Source: Pseudoneurospora amorphoporcata (Eukaryota > Ascomycota > Sordariomycetes > Sordariales > Sordariaceae). Taken from it: 64,000 nucleotides of DNA. The stretch lies in assembly GCA_033297205.1 (NCBI GenBank), contig MU859104.1:62001-126000 (forward strand), in the 5' to 3' direction. The notes under the pieces are model-generated. The model did not search any database. It was not told the DNA's origin and worked only from the letters and a program-made list of their open reading frames with translations. Positions 1 through 11,400 of the stretch are shown in pieces. The first letter of the stretch is position 1, and every line of letters starts with the position of its first letter. The translations under genes were made by a program, and so were the position numbers.

Positions 1-1354
1 GACTCTTCTTCCCCTCCTCTCGGAGGGCGACATCATCATTGATGGCGGTAACTCTCACTTCCCCGACAGCAACCGCAGGACACAGTACCTTGCCACCAAG
101 GGCATCCGCTTCGTTGGTTCCGGTGTCTCTGGTGGTGAGGAGGGTGCCCGCTACGGCCCTTCGCTCATGCCCGGTGGTGATGAAGCTGCCTGGCCTTACA
201 TCAAGGACATCTTCCAGTCCATTGCTGCCAAGAGCGAGGGCGAGGCCTGCTGCGAGTGGGTCGGTGACGAGGGTGCTGGTCACTACGTCAAGATGGTCCA
301 CAACGGTATTGAGTACGGTGACATGCAGCTCATCTGCGAGGTCAGTAACCCCAATGCACTCTGCCAGACGTGGTTCTTGAAGCGAACGAGTAAACTGATT
401 TTTGATATGGTACAGGCTTACGATATCATGAAGCGTGGTCTCGGCCTCTCCAACAAGGAAATCGGTGATGTGTTGACCAAGTGGAACAAGGGCGTTCTCG
501 ACTCTTTCCTCATTGAGATCACCAGGGATATCATGTACTTCAACGACGACGATGGCACTGCTCTCGTCGAGAAGATCCTCGATAAGGCTGGCCAGAAGGG
601 TACCGGCAAGTGGACTGCTGTCAACGCCCTTGACCTGGGTATGCCCGTCACCCTCATCGCCGAGGCTGTCCTTGCTCGCTGCCTGTCTGGCATCAAGGAT
701 GAGCGCGTCAAGGCCTCCACCAAGCTTGAGTTCGTCGGCCGTGCCAACAAGTTCGAGGGTGATAAGGAGCAGTTCTTGGAGGACCTCGAGCAGGCTCTCT
801 ATGCTTCCAAGATCATCTCTTATGCCCAGGGTTTCATGCTCATGCAGGAGGTATGCGGATGCGCGAAACAGACCGTTACTGATGTGCGATTGCTAACGCT
901 ATTATGATCACAGGCTGCTAAGGAGTACAAGTGGAAGCTCAACAAGCCTTCCATTGCCCTCATGTGGCGCGGTGGTTGCATTATCCGCTCCGTCTTCTTG
1001 AAGGATATCACCGCTGCTTACCGCAACAACCCCGATCTCGAGAACCTGTTGTTCGACGACTTCTTCAACAAGGCCATCCACAAGGCCCAGCCCGGCTGGC
1101 GTGATGTTGTCGCCAAGGCCGCTCTCCTTGGTATTCCCACTCCCGCTTTCTCCACTGCTCTCTCGTGGTTCGATGGTTACCGCACCAAGGACCTCCCCGC
1201 GAACCTCCTCCAGGCTCAGCGCGATTACTTCGGTGCCCACACCTTCCTTATCAAGCCCGAGTGCGCCAACGAGAAGTACCCCGCGGGCAAGTACATCCAC
1301 GTCAACTGGACTGGCCGTGGCGGCAACGTTTCCGCTACCACCTACCAGGCATAA
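1..1354 (+). CDS. gnd1: 6-phosphogluconate dehydrogenase (decarboxylating), 5' end outside window
   Basis: Cytosolic enzyme of the oxidative pentose phosphate pathway. It converts 6-phosphogluconate to ribulose 5-phosphate and CO2 and makes NADPH. Exons read as 1-340 (codons start at base 2), 416-850 and 914-1354. The introns at 341-415 and 851-913 have GT..AG ends; the first has no in-frame stop, so it can look like coding sequence. About 404 residues are visible, against roughly 490 for fungal enzymes, so the NADP-binding Rossmann start is missing. Visible family landmarks are DGGNSHFPD, the GSGVSGGEEGARYGPS signature, the catalytic-region motif VKMVHNGIEYGDMQ and the C-terminal run RGGCIIRS through FLIKPE. 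The stop is TAA at 1352. Identity is secure; the missing N-terminus is only a window effect. Confidence 0.96.
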
Positions 1355-2642
1355 AGGAAGAGGTGTGGTATGGAATGGGCACGATATGACGGTGATGAGA
1401 CTATCTAGACATAGGAAACGGTTGCTTCATTGTCTTGGCAACTAACGAAAGGGTAAACACGCAAGATGCACGAGCCATGATGCCCATTTATGGTATGAAC
1501 TGTAATTAAAAGGAGGTACTTTAGCATGAATTGGAATTCGAATTTTTTTTTTTTTTTTTTTTCTCGCAGCGAACAAGAACCATGACGTTGTAGCGCAGTG
1601 AAACTCCAATGCACTGTAGATTATTTGCGAAGTCCGTCCAATCCGGCTGTGACGGGAATCCCGGCTGTGACGGGAGACCTACTGCCGGCGGCTTAGGAGT
1701 AGTGAAGAACAAAACCGATAATGAGACGGACACTGCGTGGGCCTCATATCACAGCGGTAAACCCTTGATGCAGGCTACCTAGGTATACAAGTAGATTGTG
1801 TTTCGTCGTTGTCCACAGGATGTCCTCTTCGTACCTTCAACACGCCATCCTGTCAAATGACGATGTACTTCTATGCAGCGGTTTTGGAATCTGGCTGAGA
1901 CAGGGCCGCCGAGAGCCTCGAGACAACATAAGGCCAGCAGCAGACCTTCCTTTCATAGCAAATAAATAATTGAATGGTTCTAAGCTGCCGGTGACCCATA
2001 AGCATTTGAATTGAATTGCGCTAGGTTGGGCCAGCAGGCAGTCAGTCACGTGTCGCTGTGGTAGGGCACACATGCTACAAGTAGTCTACCGGTTTTTCTC
2101 ATTCGATTTGTTTTTGCTCAAACAGGTGTAGCGCCGGGTATAACTGGTTTCGACCAATAAGCTGGTGAGCTGACGCGGGTCGCAGGGTTTCTTGGGTTCG
2201 ATCTAGTGACATGATTGGCTTGAGTAAAAGCAAATCGAGTGAGAAAAAGCGGTATTGCCTACCCTTGAACCTTCAATCCCCGCCCTCCCCTGAGTCCCTT
2301 CTCATAAAAGCTGCCGGCCTTCGGCCTTTTTTGCCTGCCGCCATCACTAGTTGGAAACTTGCCCGACTGCGCGCCTTGGCACCAGCTTGGTTCCTGAACG
2401 TAAAGCTCCCTTGTCGATCCACGAAGCGCGCAACGCCCCGGAAATCCACCTTCAACCGCGACGGGACAAGGCACGTTTTCCAATCATCATCACTACAACA
2501 CCAGCAATTGACGAAGCCAATAGATAATACCAGCTTTACTGCCAGTTCCCCGGACTGAGATGTTTGCATAGCAGTAATCATCACTTCACAGTATTTTCTC
2601 TCCTCCACAAGCTTTATATCTTGACCTCGACCAAACACCACA
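1355..2642. other. Intergenic region between gnd1 and ssr4
   Basis: Holds the 3' flank of gnd1 and the promoter/leader of ssr4. A T-rich run lies at about 1543-1562. A 15-base motif, ccggctgtgacggga, occurs twice 18 bases apart at 1643 and 1661. No open frame with recognisable protein similarity was seen. Confidence 0.6.
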
Positions 2643-4932
2643 ATGGCTGGCGATCCGAGCCAGAACGTGCACCAGGACTTGGTACGGTTCCCCGACAGCG
2701 TCCCTTTACATTTCCATTGTTATATCTACTATTATTTCTATACAGACAACTAACACAAACTTCCCTTACAGCTTCCTCATGTTCATCTCCTCTCAACCTT
2801 CCGCTATGCCTTCCAGCCTAGGGTCGAACTACCAGAGGTCACAAAGTGGTTGACGGCCGCACCCAAGATCGCCCGCGACACAGCTCCATTCTTTTGGACA
2901 TACCTCGACTGCCCCAGTGATGGATCTATATACCTGACATGGCAGCCTTCCGCCCGTAGAGGCGTTGAGTTCTCCAGCGATGGATACATATGGTCGGGTC
3001 CAGAGATCTTCTACCATCAACCTGCCGGTAACGGCTTGGTATGAAACCCTCTTTAAGCTGGCACCGTTCGTGAGTGTGTGAGCTAACTATGGGGAATAGG
3101 TTCTCGAGGCTTATATCCAACGGTCGGGATTTAGGCCAGGGGAGCAGCACACGATACACTCTCGAAAACGGTTTCGCCTTGTTCCTGGCCCAGCGCCAGT
3201 GCCGAATGCACCACAGGTTGACCCTAACCTCTGGATTGTGCATTACGGACCAGCCGACAAACAGGACAGGATTCATGTACAGATGGTTTCCGTCAGCCCC
3301 CAGATGCAACAGATGATCAACTATCGCCAACAGCTCTTCCAGATGGGCCAGATCGTCAAGAAGGAGTTCATGCTATCGGATCGTGTGAACTGGCCACAAC
3401 TTCCCCTTCCCGGCCGGGGTCAGTCGATGTATGCCCCGCCAATGCCGCCTCGCCACATTCCTCCGACAATGGCTTATCCTCCGCACCCAGGTGCGGTGGC
3501 CGGCTCATCCAAGCGCAGGGGTGGGCATGGACAGACCCCGGGGGCACATCCGAGCCAGATGGCAGGAGGCCAGCTGCAAAACTTGGAAGGTGCTTTCGAT
3601 GACGAGGAGGATGTGTCTCGTGGCGACCTTTTCGACCACCTTACCCCACGCGAGGTGAGCATCGCTCGGTATCAACAGAATTACGAGTGGATGGAAGAAA
3701 TCTTGTCTTCTCCTTACCAAATTGGCCAGATAGAAGTTTCCGACCTGGGATTGGGACGTAAGGGTGCGCTTGCCTCGCTGACAGAGGGTATCTTCGAAGC
3801 ACAAAGCACCGAGGCGGTGGATCATGGGCCTAAGAAGCCTTATACAGGACACTTGGCTCCAGGGGTAGCAGATGAATTTCGCCAGCGTGTGTTGGAGAAA
3901 AACAAGGCCGACATGGAAGAGATTGCGCGGATGAAGGCCGAACATGAAAAGGCTCTAGCAAGCCTGAGAAAGAATTCTGCTATCATGCAAGCAGAACAAG
4001 AATTGCGTTTTGCGGTTCAAGAAACTGGTTCGGAACCTTGGCGCCTTGAGGGACGTCTCGAAGATGACGAGGAAGGCACTAGCCGACAAGGTCAGAGGAA
4101 CTCTAGAACGATTGAAGAGATTCTCGCCAGCGTTGCAAAGTTTGTGGGAAAGCCTGCTACGGTTGTCCATGATGTTCGCCGAGTTGAGGATGGTGGCTAC
4201 CAAGAGTCAGCCCCTGAGCCAGAGCCCATCCTTCCACCTGCAGGGCACGCTCCCTCCATGTCTCGCCAGCCATCGCAAGCCGGCTCCCAAGCTAGCGGTG
4301 CGATCATTGGTGATTCCGACATGGATATGGGAGGTACAGCGGCCGGCCTCCTTGACCAGATGAATACCGCCGGTGGTTTCTCGACAACGTCAACCCCTCA
4401 TCCTCTGAATCTTTCAGCGAATCCTTCGAGTGCTGCCACCCCTTCAGCCCCCAACGTGGCCTCACCTCTACCCCCTGCAGCCAATCGGGGTGGGGATGAC
4501 ATTAATATGGAGGAGGCAGACGCAGGAGCCTCAACGAAGATTGCAACAACAGTCCCTAATCAAGTGCCCACGGGTGCCACTACTGCCTCCGTCCCTCAAC
4601 CGCCAGCATCAGCTGGTAATAGTGATGCCGCTGGCGTCCCTGCTCAGCAGATTACTCAACCCTCGAGTAAACCCGCATCAGCGGCGCCCACCCCATCGGG
4701 CGAGGGTATTGACTTCAGCTCACTAGGTGACCTCGATACCGCCGGCGAGGCCCTCGCTGGCTACGACCTGCCCAGCGTTGGGCCAGGTGGCGATGACTTG
4801 GGAGATTTAAACATGGATATGGAGGACTCGGCGTTCGGGGATGCCTTCCACGGCGTCAGCCATAGTGCCGGTGCTGACCAGTCCTCTCCCGGGGCTGGGC
4901 TTGGTAGCGCCGGGAACACCCCACCTGTCTAG
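2643..4932 (+). CDS. ssr4: SWI/SNF and RSC chromatin-remodelling complex subunit Ssr4 (DUF1750 family)
   Basis: Predicted nuclear subunit shared by SWI/SNF and RSC ATP-dependent remodellers, as described for fission yeast Ssr4. Exons are 2643-2681, 2772-3038 and 3100-4932; introns 2682-2771 and 3039-3099 have GT..AG ends and the frame closes exactly (712 aa). The N-terminal 150 residues form a compact domain with landmarks such as FFWTYLDCPSDGSIYLTWQP and DPNLWIVHYGPADKQDR. A second conserved block has DLFDHLTPREVSIARYQQNY followed by YQIGQI. From about residue 420 the protein is a disordered Pro/Ala/Ser/Gln tail with acidic patches. The start gives MAGDPSQNVHQDL before the first intron. The family assignment is from recalled motifs and is fairly confident. 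The odd point is that the frame continues coherently past the TAG at 4930 (see the next feature). Confidence 0.85.
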
Positions 4933-5349
4933 GCGGCTACTGGTACCAACGCTTCCGTGCAATCAGCGCAGGAAACACAGCAAGTCTTGGAGGGACGAGA
5001 TCAAAGCCTGTCAGATAGGCGTGTTGGTGCGGGAATTAAATGGACCGGGGAGGACGATTAAGCCCTCCTAAATGCCGATTCCGAGGGGCACAGCTTTGCA
5101 GAGATGCACATGAAATTGTTTCCCTACAAAACCGTTGACGAGTTGACGGAACGCTAGGGTAAACTAAGCGGTCCAGAGCCTCCTATGAGCAGATCTGGTT
5201 GGACTGCTTTCGAAGATAATCTCTTGCTTACCGCAAGAGGGGAAGGGAAGACCATAGCAGAGATTCAACGCACTTTGTTTCCCCGTAAGACTTCGAACGC
5301 AGTGGCTTTACGTCACCGCAAATCACAAAAGCCAAACAAGCTTCGTTAG
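4933..5349 (+). other. In-frame tail after the ssr4 stop: tandem Myb/SANT-like repeats with internal stops
   Basis: Directly after the ssr4 TAG (4930-4932) the same reading frame continues for 138 codons to TAG at 5347-5349, interrupted only by TAA at 5059-5061 and TAG at 5155-5157. The translation contains two repeats that align with each other. The first starts KWTGEDD and holds ALLNADSEG and KLFPYKT. The second starts GWTAFED and holds LLLTARGEG and TLFPRKT. The shared pattern W..........LL.A..EG....AE....LFP.KT is that of Myb/SANT-type helices used in DNA or histone-tail binding. There are no frameshifts. Seen directly: the frame and the repeats. Inferred: that this was, or conditionally is, a C-terminal extension of Ssr4. 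It could instead be a decaying former exon. Confidence 0.6.
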
Positions 5350-6721
5350 AGCGGAATACCTTTCTCCTATGCATTACCTTGCTTACCGTTTGGGTATGAG
5401 TATAGATGTGTACCTCTACTTAGATAAAGCTGGGTTCCACTTTGTAACCGTGTGGAAGTTAAGAAGCATCATATGGTTGGTGGTTAGTTGGAGTTCACAT
5501 ACAAAATTTTCTCGTTGTCCGTTCTCAGCACAGTTCGTGCCATGTAGGAAGTGTGTGAATCTTTGAACAGAGAGAACGCAGGAGTAAAATCGACCTTCAT
5601 CGGTACTCCAATCAAGAGATGTTTTCGTATTTCGCCCAAAATCATGTATGCATTCGTTCGTCATTGGTAAGTAAGTGACAATTTCAAGTGGACTTTCTAA
5701 CTCAGCGAGTGACAACCTCAACGTGGGCCTTTTCACAAAAACATTGTCCCTTTGGTGTTCAATGCCGCCATTCCAGCGAAGCGCAGCTTTTATCTAGGTA
5801 TCGGGTTACGAGAAATCACAATTAAAGATAAACTTTCTGCCAATATTTTTCGACATGTTTAACACAGGTGCGAATAGGTTGATGCATTTGTAGTTGCGCC
5901 TCCCCATTTCTTCATTAACTGAGATGGAAGCCTGTCTTGTCCACACAATACAGCCAAGGGTTTATGGTATTGAGTAAGTGAGTGGCGAGTGGACTTTCTA
6001 CATGATATACGAGACTTCAATGCAATGGAGTTTCAATCCTGCGAGTGTGGGAAATCGCAAGAGGGGACTTCATCCTAACGTTCTGGAGAATTCCTGGTCA
6101 CAAGTCCGAGTAGTTGACGTCTTGGGTAATACAGTAAAGGGGAGTTTCAAACGACGTTCTATATCCTCAAATCACAATCGAAGGATTATTTCAGTTGCCA
6201 TCTGGGTTTATTATTTTGAGTAAGACTAACACATAGTACTGGTGCAAATGCCATACCCGTTGATGTGAACAGGCTCCGTGCCGTCCCATCTAATTCCACT
6301 CCATGTTTTGAAATGGGCGTTGTGCCATGTCATGTCGTGTCGTGTCGTGCCTTGTCCTTTGTTGGAGCAGTCTTGGGGCTGGTATCGCGTTTCTCCATGG
6401 GTTCTTTTGGTAATCAGAACATTCATCAGTAACCAGCGGCTAATGACAATGACAAAAATATGGGCTCATGAAGGTTGCCAAAACCACCGAAACAAGGTAT
6501 CATATCCATTTTGTGTTGACTTTTCGTCAAAGTTCATCCGGCGGATTTCATTCAGTCGGCACTGCCTCTATGACACATTTTACTTGTGTACTGTTTCGTG
6601 CAGTTTTCCCCTGCCGGACCGGCCCATTGTAACTGATTTAACAAGCCCTCAAAGCAAAAACCGCGCCAGAAATGCCCAATTCCGAAAAGCCCCGACCCTT
6701 CAGCACTCCCGTAGTCTGGAT
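5350..6721. other. Intergenic region between the converging ssr4 and rps11 genes
   Basis: Both flanking genes end towards this stretch, so it should hold two terminators and little promoter. The phrase agtggactttcta occurs twice (about 5687 and 5989). A short run of tgtcg repeats lies at 6328-6350. No credible gene was seen. Confidence 0.5.
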
Positions 6722-7751
6722 TTAGAACTTGGAGAACTTCTTGACGGACTTGCCGGAACGGGGAAGAACGCGGAGAACGTTGAAGCGGACCTATAACAAG
6801 CATATTGAGTCAGTCATGCCCTGAAACAAAAACCCGGCCGGTTGATCGCTCGAAATAGCCTGACGCGTTTGGTGATACGCGCCAGATTTCGGGGTCGTCC
6901 TCGGCCTCGGGAGTTCAAGTATCGGGAGTTGAACGTACAGTCTTGGAAAGGGGACGGCACTGGCCAACGGTAACCTGGTCACCCTCCTCAACACGGAAAG
7001 CGGGGGAGACGTGGGCGGCGAGGTTCTTGTGGCGCTTCTCGTAACGGTTGTACTTGGGGATGAAGTGAAGGTACTCGCGACGGATGATGAGGGTACGGTG
7101 CATCTTGGTGGAGACGACGGTACCGGTCAAGATACGGCCACGGATGGAGACCTGGCCGGTGAAGGGGCACTTCTTGTCTGTAGCAGTAGGCAGTTCATAT
7201 CAGCCATTCGTTCCTCCTTCTCGTCTCGTTTCGTCCATCGTCATGTCGCCCTCTTCCTTGCCGTCAACCGCTCGCTTGCTCGGTGCTGGTGCTTTGTTGT
7301 CTTGTGCTTTGTTGTCTTGTGCTTTGTTGTCTTGTGTGTTGTTTGTTGTCCGTTTTCGATATTTTCGTGATATCGCATCTTTCGTACTCATCGGTTCGCA
7401 TTTCGCAACAAAAGCCGACGGGCAGTCGAGGAAGAATCGAGCTGATATGACGGGACGTTCGTTTCGCGGGTTTTCATAAAAACGTACCGATGTACTGGCC
7501 CTCAATGGCAGCAGCGGGGGTACGGAAGCCCAGGCCGACGTCCTTGTACCATCTGCGACCACCCTTGCCGGGACGGGCAGACTTGACCTTGGTCTTGCTG
7601 TTGAGGAAGACTTGAGAAATCGAAGCATGTCAGCGCGCCTAAATTCCCCATTTGTCGTCTTCTCCCTTCAATTTTCTCCCAGGTGCAAAAACTCACTGTG
7701 AGGCTGCTTCTGGAAAGCGCGCTCGCTCTGCACGGTCAGTTCGGTAGCCAT
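6722..7751 (-). CDS. rps11: 40S ribosomal protein S11 (uS17)
   Basis: Cytosolic small-subunit ribosomal protein. Exons in transcription order are 7751-7697, 7610-7488, 7177-6939 and 6790-6722; all junctions are GT..AG and the frame closes at TAA (6722-6724), giving 161 aa. Eukaryotic S11 landmarks are ERAFQKQPHIF at the N-terminus, KDVGLGFRTP, YIDKKCPFTGQVSIRGRIL, HRTLIIRREYLHFIPKYNRYEKRHKN and CRPLSKTVRFNVL, ending KKFSKF. The length is normal for the family. The second intron (7178-7487, 310 nt) is long for this genome and holds three tandem copies of a 15-base unit at about 7291-7335. The short 5' exon with an intron close behind it is usual for fungal ribosomal protein genes. The gene is divergent from spc7. 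Confidence 0.95.
7291..7335. repeat. 15-bp tandem repeat inside rps11 intron 2
   Basis: Three successive perfect copies of gctttgttgtcttgt on the plus strand, inside the 310-nt second intron of rps11. On the transcribed strand it is A/C-rich. No C/D or H/ACA snoRNA boxes were recognised around it. Confidence 0.8.
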
Positions 7752-8497
7752 CTTGCCGGTCGGGTGATGCCCAAGATGGTGCTATGGTACGTGAGAGGTG
7801 AGGTTGGCAAGAAGGTCGAAATTCCACGGGGCTCACAATTTTGCCAGTTGGGGATATTTTTTGGGGCTTGAAATCCGAAAAGTGTGGAAGCGGCGGTGCA
7901 AAGCCACACTTGGGCCGCCTTGACCACCAGGCCTCTCTGCCGGCACAGCAAAGTCTTCCACTGAGGGGGTGTCTTGGTGCTTGAACGTCCAGCAATCACA
8001 CGACACCAGCCACACTTCTAGCCACACATAGCTTGCACGCTATCCACTTGCGGCTAGCTGATAGCGGGACATCTGAGAACACACCACAGTCCGCAGTCAC
8101 GACCACTGGAGTTGCCGGGCAGTTTGGGTCGTGAAACAGCGCCCTGAGTCTTGTGTTTACGGCGCCTTTCACCCCTGCCATTCCATCGCGTGTTCGCTGT
8201 TGCCAAAGTAAACAGTCTGCCCCGCTGACGGGACCCTTGCGGCTGGAGGAGCCTTTAGCTGGAAGGTTGGATCTGAAATAAACCCAAAGATTGGGAATGT
8301 CGTGCCGAAGCGCGCCGCTATCCAAGTCGCGTTCAACTAAGCACCTCCGAAAAGAACGTGTAACCATACAAATCATCTATCCACCCTTCATCGATGCCCG
8401 TGCGCCCCATCATCTGTCGCCCATGAACAACTATCATCATATACGAGACTCCAATTGAGAATTGGGAAAGTTAAAGCCGTCAACGGCAGAACTCGAC
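7752..8497. promoter_or_regulatory. Divergent promoter region between rps11 and spc7
   Basis: About 750 bases separate the start codons of two divergently transcribed genes, so both promoters and 5' leaders must lie here. No clear TATA element or known operator was picked out. The sequence is mixed and non-repetitive. Confidence 0.5.
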
Positions 8498-11400
8498 ATG
8501 ACGTCGCAACAAGATGTTACGCTTCCTCCGACGCGCATCCCGCGCAAATCGATAAGCGGCGGCTCACCGACGAAGAAGAGGGCAGAGAAGGATAATGCGA
8601 CTGTTGATATCGGCGCTATAGGCGCTGGTCGCAAGAAGATGAGGAGTAAGAGCATGGGGCCAGGTAGTCTTGATATTCTCAAGTCCGGCAATGGTAATCG
8701 TAGAGCCGTACGTCCACCAACACAACACCCCTGAACGTTGAATCCGTAGACTTGATGCTGATGGATATTTTACTGCAGTCTTTGGCCGTACCATCACGAC
8801 CGCCCCCAAGGTCGATTCTCAAACCGACTTCGCTCCCAGAAATTCCCACGTTCAACACGTTCAAGTCGCGACAAGCAGGAAGCCAGGTCGGCGGTACCGA
8901 TCAGTCGACGAGCTCATTCGATAGCGGCGAGGGCGGGACTAAGGTGGCCGTACGCACTGAGGAGGAACAACAAGCAGCTGCGCGAGAGCGCGAGGAAAAG
9001 GAACGGGCGCAGATTGAGAAGGACAACAACGAGCGAAGGGAAGCGCGCAGGAAGTCGCTTGCCAACAGGAGAGTGTCATTCGCCGCCGAAGCTACCCTGC
9101 ACACCTTTCACGAGATTGAACTTCCCCAAGATTCGACGACATCTACCGATACACCTCGCCGCGCGTCATCTTCGACCGCCGCCCCGTCCCCTGCCCCCTC
9201 GACTTTGGAAGCTTCTAAACCACCGTCCTCTCCGGATAACGCCGAAGATGACACCATTGCGTACGACTCCGACCTTGAGCATGCCGATAGCGTCGCTGAG
9301 ATTCAGGCGGAGGAGATGACAGGGTCAAGCGATGACTCGGATGTTGAGGACGGCACTATGTTGACGGTTGAAGCAGAAGAGATGACCTCGGCATCTATAG
9401 CAACACCGCGCTCGCATTTCAGCGCAGACTCGAGTGGCGATTTGGACGAGAACCTACGACTTGCAGCCCGACAAGCTGTAACCCAACGACTGGATGAAGA
9501 CGAAGAGGTTATTGCTGGGTTCGCAGGATGGGGCAAGAAAAACAATGCGCAAGGAAGCTCAAGCCAAGGCAGTGGTCAGAACACCCATTCCAGTTTCACA
9601 CAGGGCGACCAGGGATCGGACATGGACATGGATGCGGATATGGATATGACCACCGCCGTCGGTGGGATCATCCGACAGAAGAGCTCATCACCAGAGAGGG
9701 ACGATGACGATGACATGGACATGTCGATGGACGTTACCAAGGCAATAGGCGGAATAATCGCACAACCAATATCATCAACCGTTCAGGAGCATAACGTTAG
9801 GCCTGGTTCCAGGTCACCGGGAGATCCGGCGTCACTTGGTGACAGAACCATGGGGCTTACAACGGCAGTGGGAGGAATCCGACGCAGTAGGGCTTCGGAT
9901 GCGAGTCAGTTCGATACAGATGCTCTTGAGGACATGTCGATGGAGATAACTACGGCAATCGGTGCGGTGTTGGGCGGGACCTCGTTCGGAAACGCTCCTC
10001 AACAACCTCGGCCGACGACAAACACCGGGACGAATGACGAAGAAGACGACGCCTCGATGATGGATATGACCGTCAGTGTTGGTCAAATTCTACGTGACAG
10101 GCCCTTAAATGAGGCAAACGACACCCAAGCGATGGACATTACAACGGCAGTTGGTGGTATCACCAAACCAGCGCCAGCTCCTCAGCAGGGCTCGACAAGC
10201 CAAACGACCACAGGGCCCACAGCTAAAGAGAATATCCGTCCTCTGACGTCTACGGCTGTGATTCGAACTTCACCTAAGCGGCGGAGATCGGCGGTTGTAG
10301 ACGAGAATGGAAGCCCTGGTCTTGCTGCTTTTCACGATAATGGTCTCCGCCAAACTTTACCGCCTGCGAGTTCAGCGGCAGCCGGGGATCTGTCTAACGA
10401 CGCACCAAGTTCGCCATTACAGAGTTCACCGTTGAGGAGTTCGCCTACCAGGATCCTGCCTACTCGAAGCTCTCCGGACAGGCGCCCTCTTGCAAGGCAG
10501 CCATCACCAGGGAATGCCCCAGCGACACACCCGGGTACTCCGGTTTCAAGGCCTGCACCTCGAATGATTGGGAGCCGATCAAGCTCACCTGTACGCGTGG
10601 TTTCGCCCATGGTGAAAACCACTCCGCTCAGCCTCAAGTCGAAGCTCTTCCGCCAGGATCCCTCTACTGGGCTCAACACTCCACGCATTGTATTGACACC
10701 CCAGAACCGCCGCCTCTCTGGAGTAGGCGCTGACCGACCGGGATTGGGCTCGCCTAAAGTTGCAGAAATTATCGATGGCCGAGATTCCATCGGAGAGACC
10801 GCTCCCGACTTCGTTTCCAGTCAACCCGATGGCCAGCGTCGAGCTGTGGCCTTTGCGGACCCTCGAGTAATGGAAGCGGAGCTTGACAAAGAGAGACGAG
10901 AGGAGGAAGAGAGAGAGAACAGTCGACGGATCTTGGAGCGAGAAGCGGATGGGGAACGAGATGCGACTGTCAATTTGATGGAGATGATTCAGGGGCTTAC
11001 GCCCAAGAAAAAGCCTTTGCGTGGCCGAAAGAGCTTGGCCGTTGGAAGTGCAAGAGGCCTTTTGGGAAAGCGGCCCGTGGAGCTGGACCAGGACGTTGAA
11101 GAAGATACCCCGGAAAAGGATGGAGTGAAACGTTTGAAGGGACACCAAGGTAGTCCAGTCAAGAACATCAGGCTACAGGCGCCTCCGTCTAAAGCCGAGA
11201 CCACAACGGGCAGGGAGACCGTCTCTGAGTCTCTTGACCAAACGAACATCAATACTGTCACACCAACTATACCCTCTTCGCCCACAAGAGCATCAACGCC
11301 CAGAAATCAGGGTCGTTTTAAGGATGTCGCGAATGACCAGCCTACAATTACCATGGATTTTGACCACACCGGCCCCATTGATGAGAATGCGGTACAACAG

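Noticed and set aside
5059..5157. Repeat-induced point mutation as the cause of the stops after ssr4
   Set aside because: The three stops fit C-to-T at CpA, but the surrounding sequence is not AT-shifted or dense in such changes, so classic RIP is not supported.
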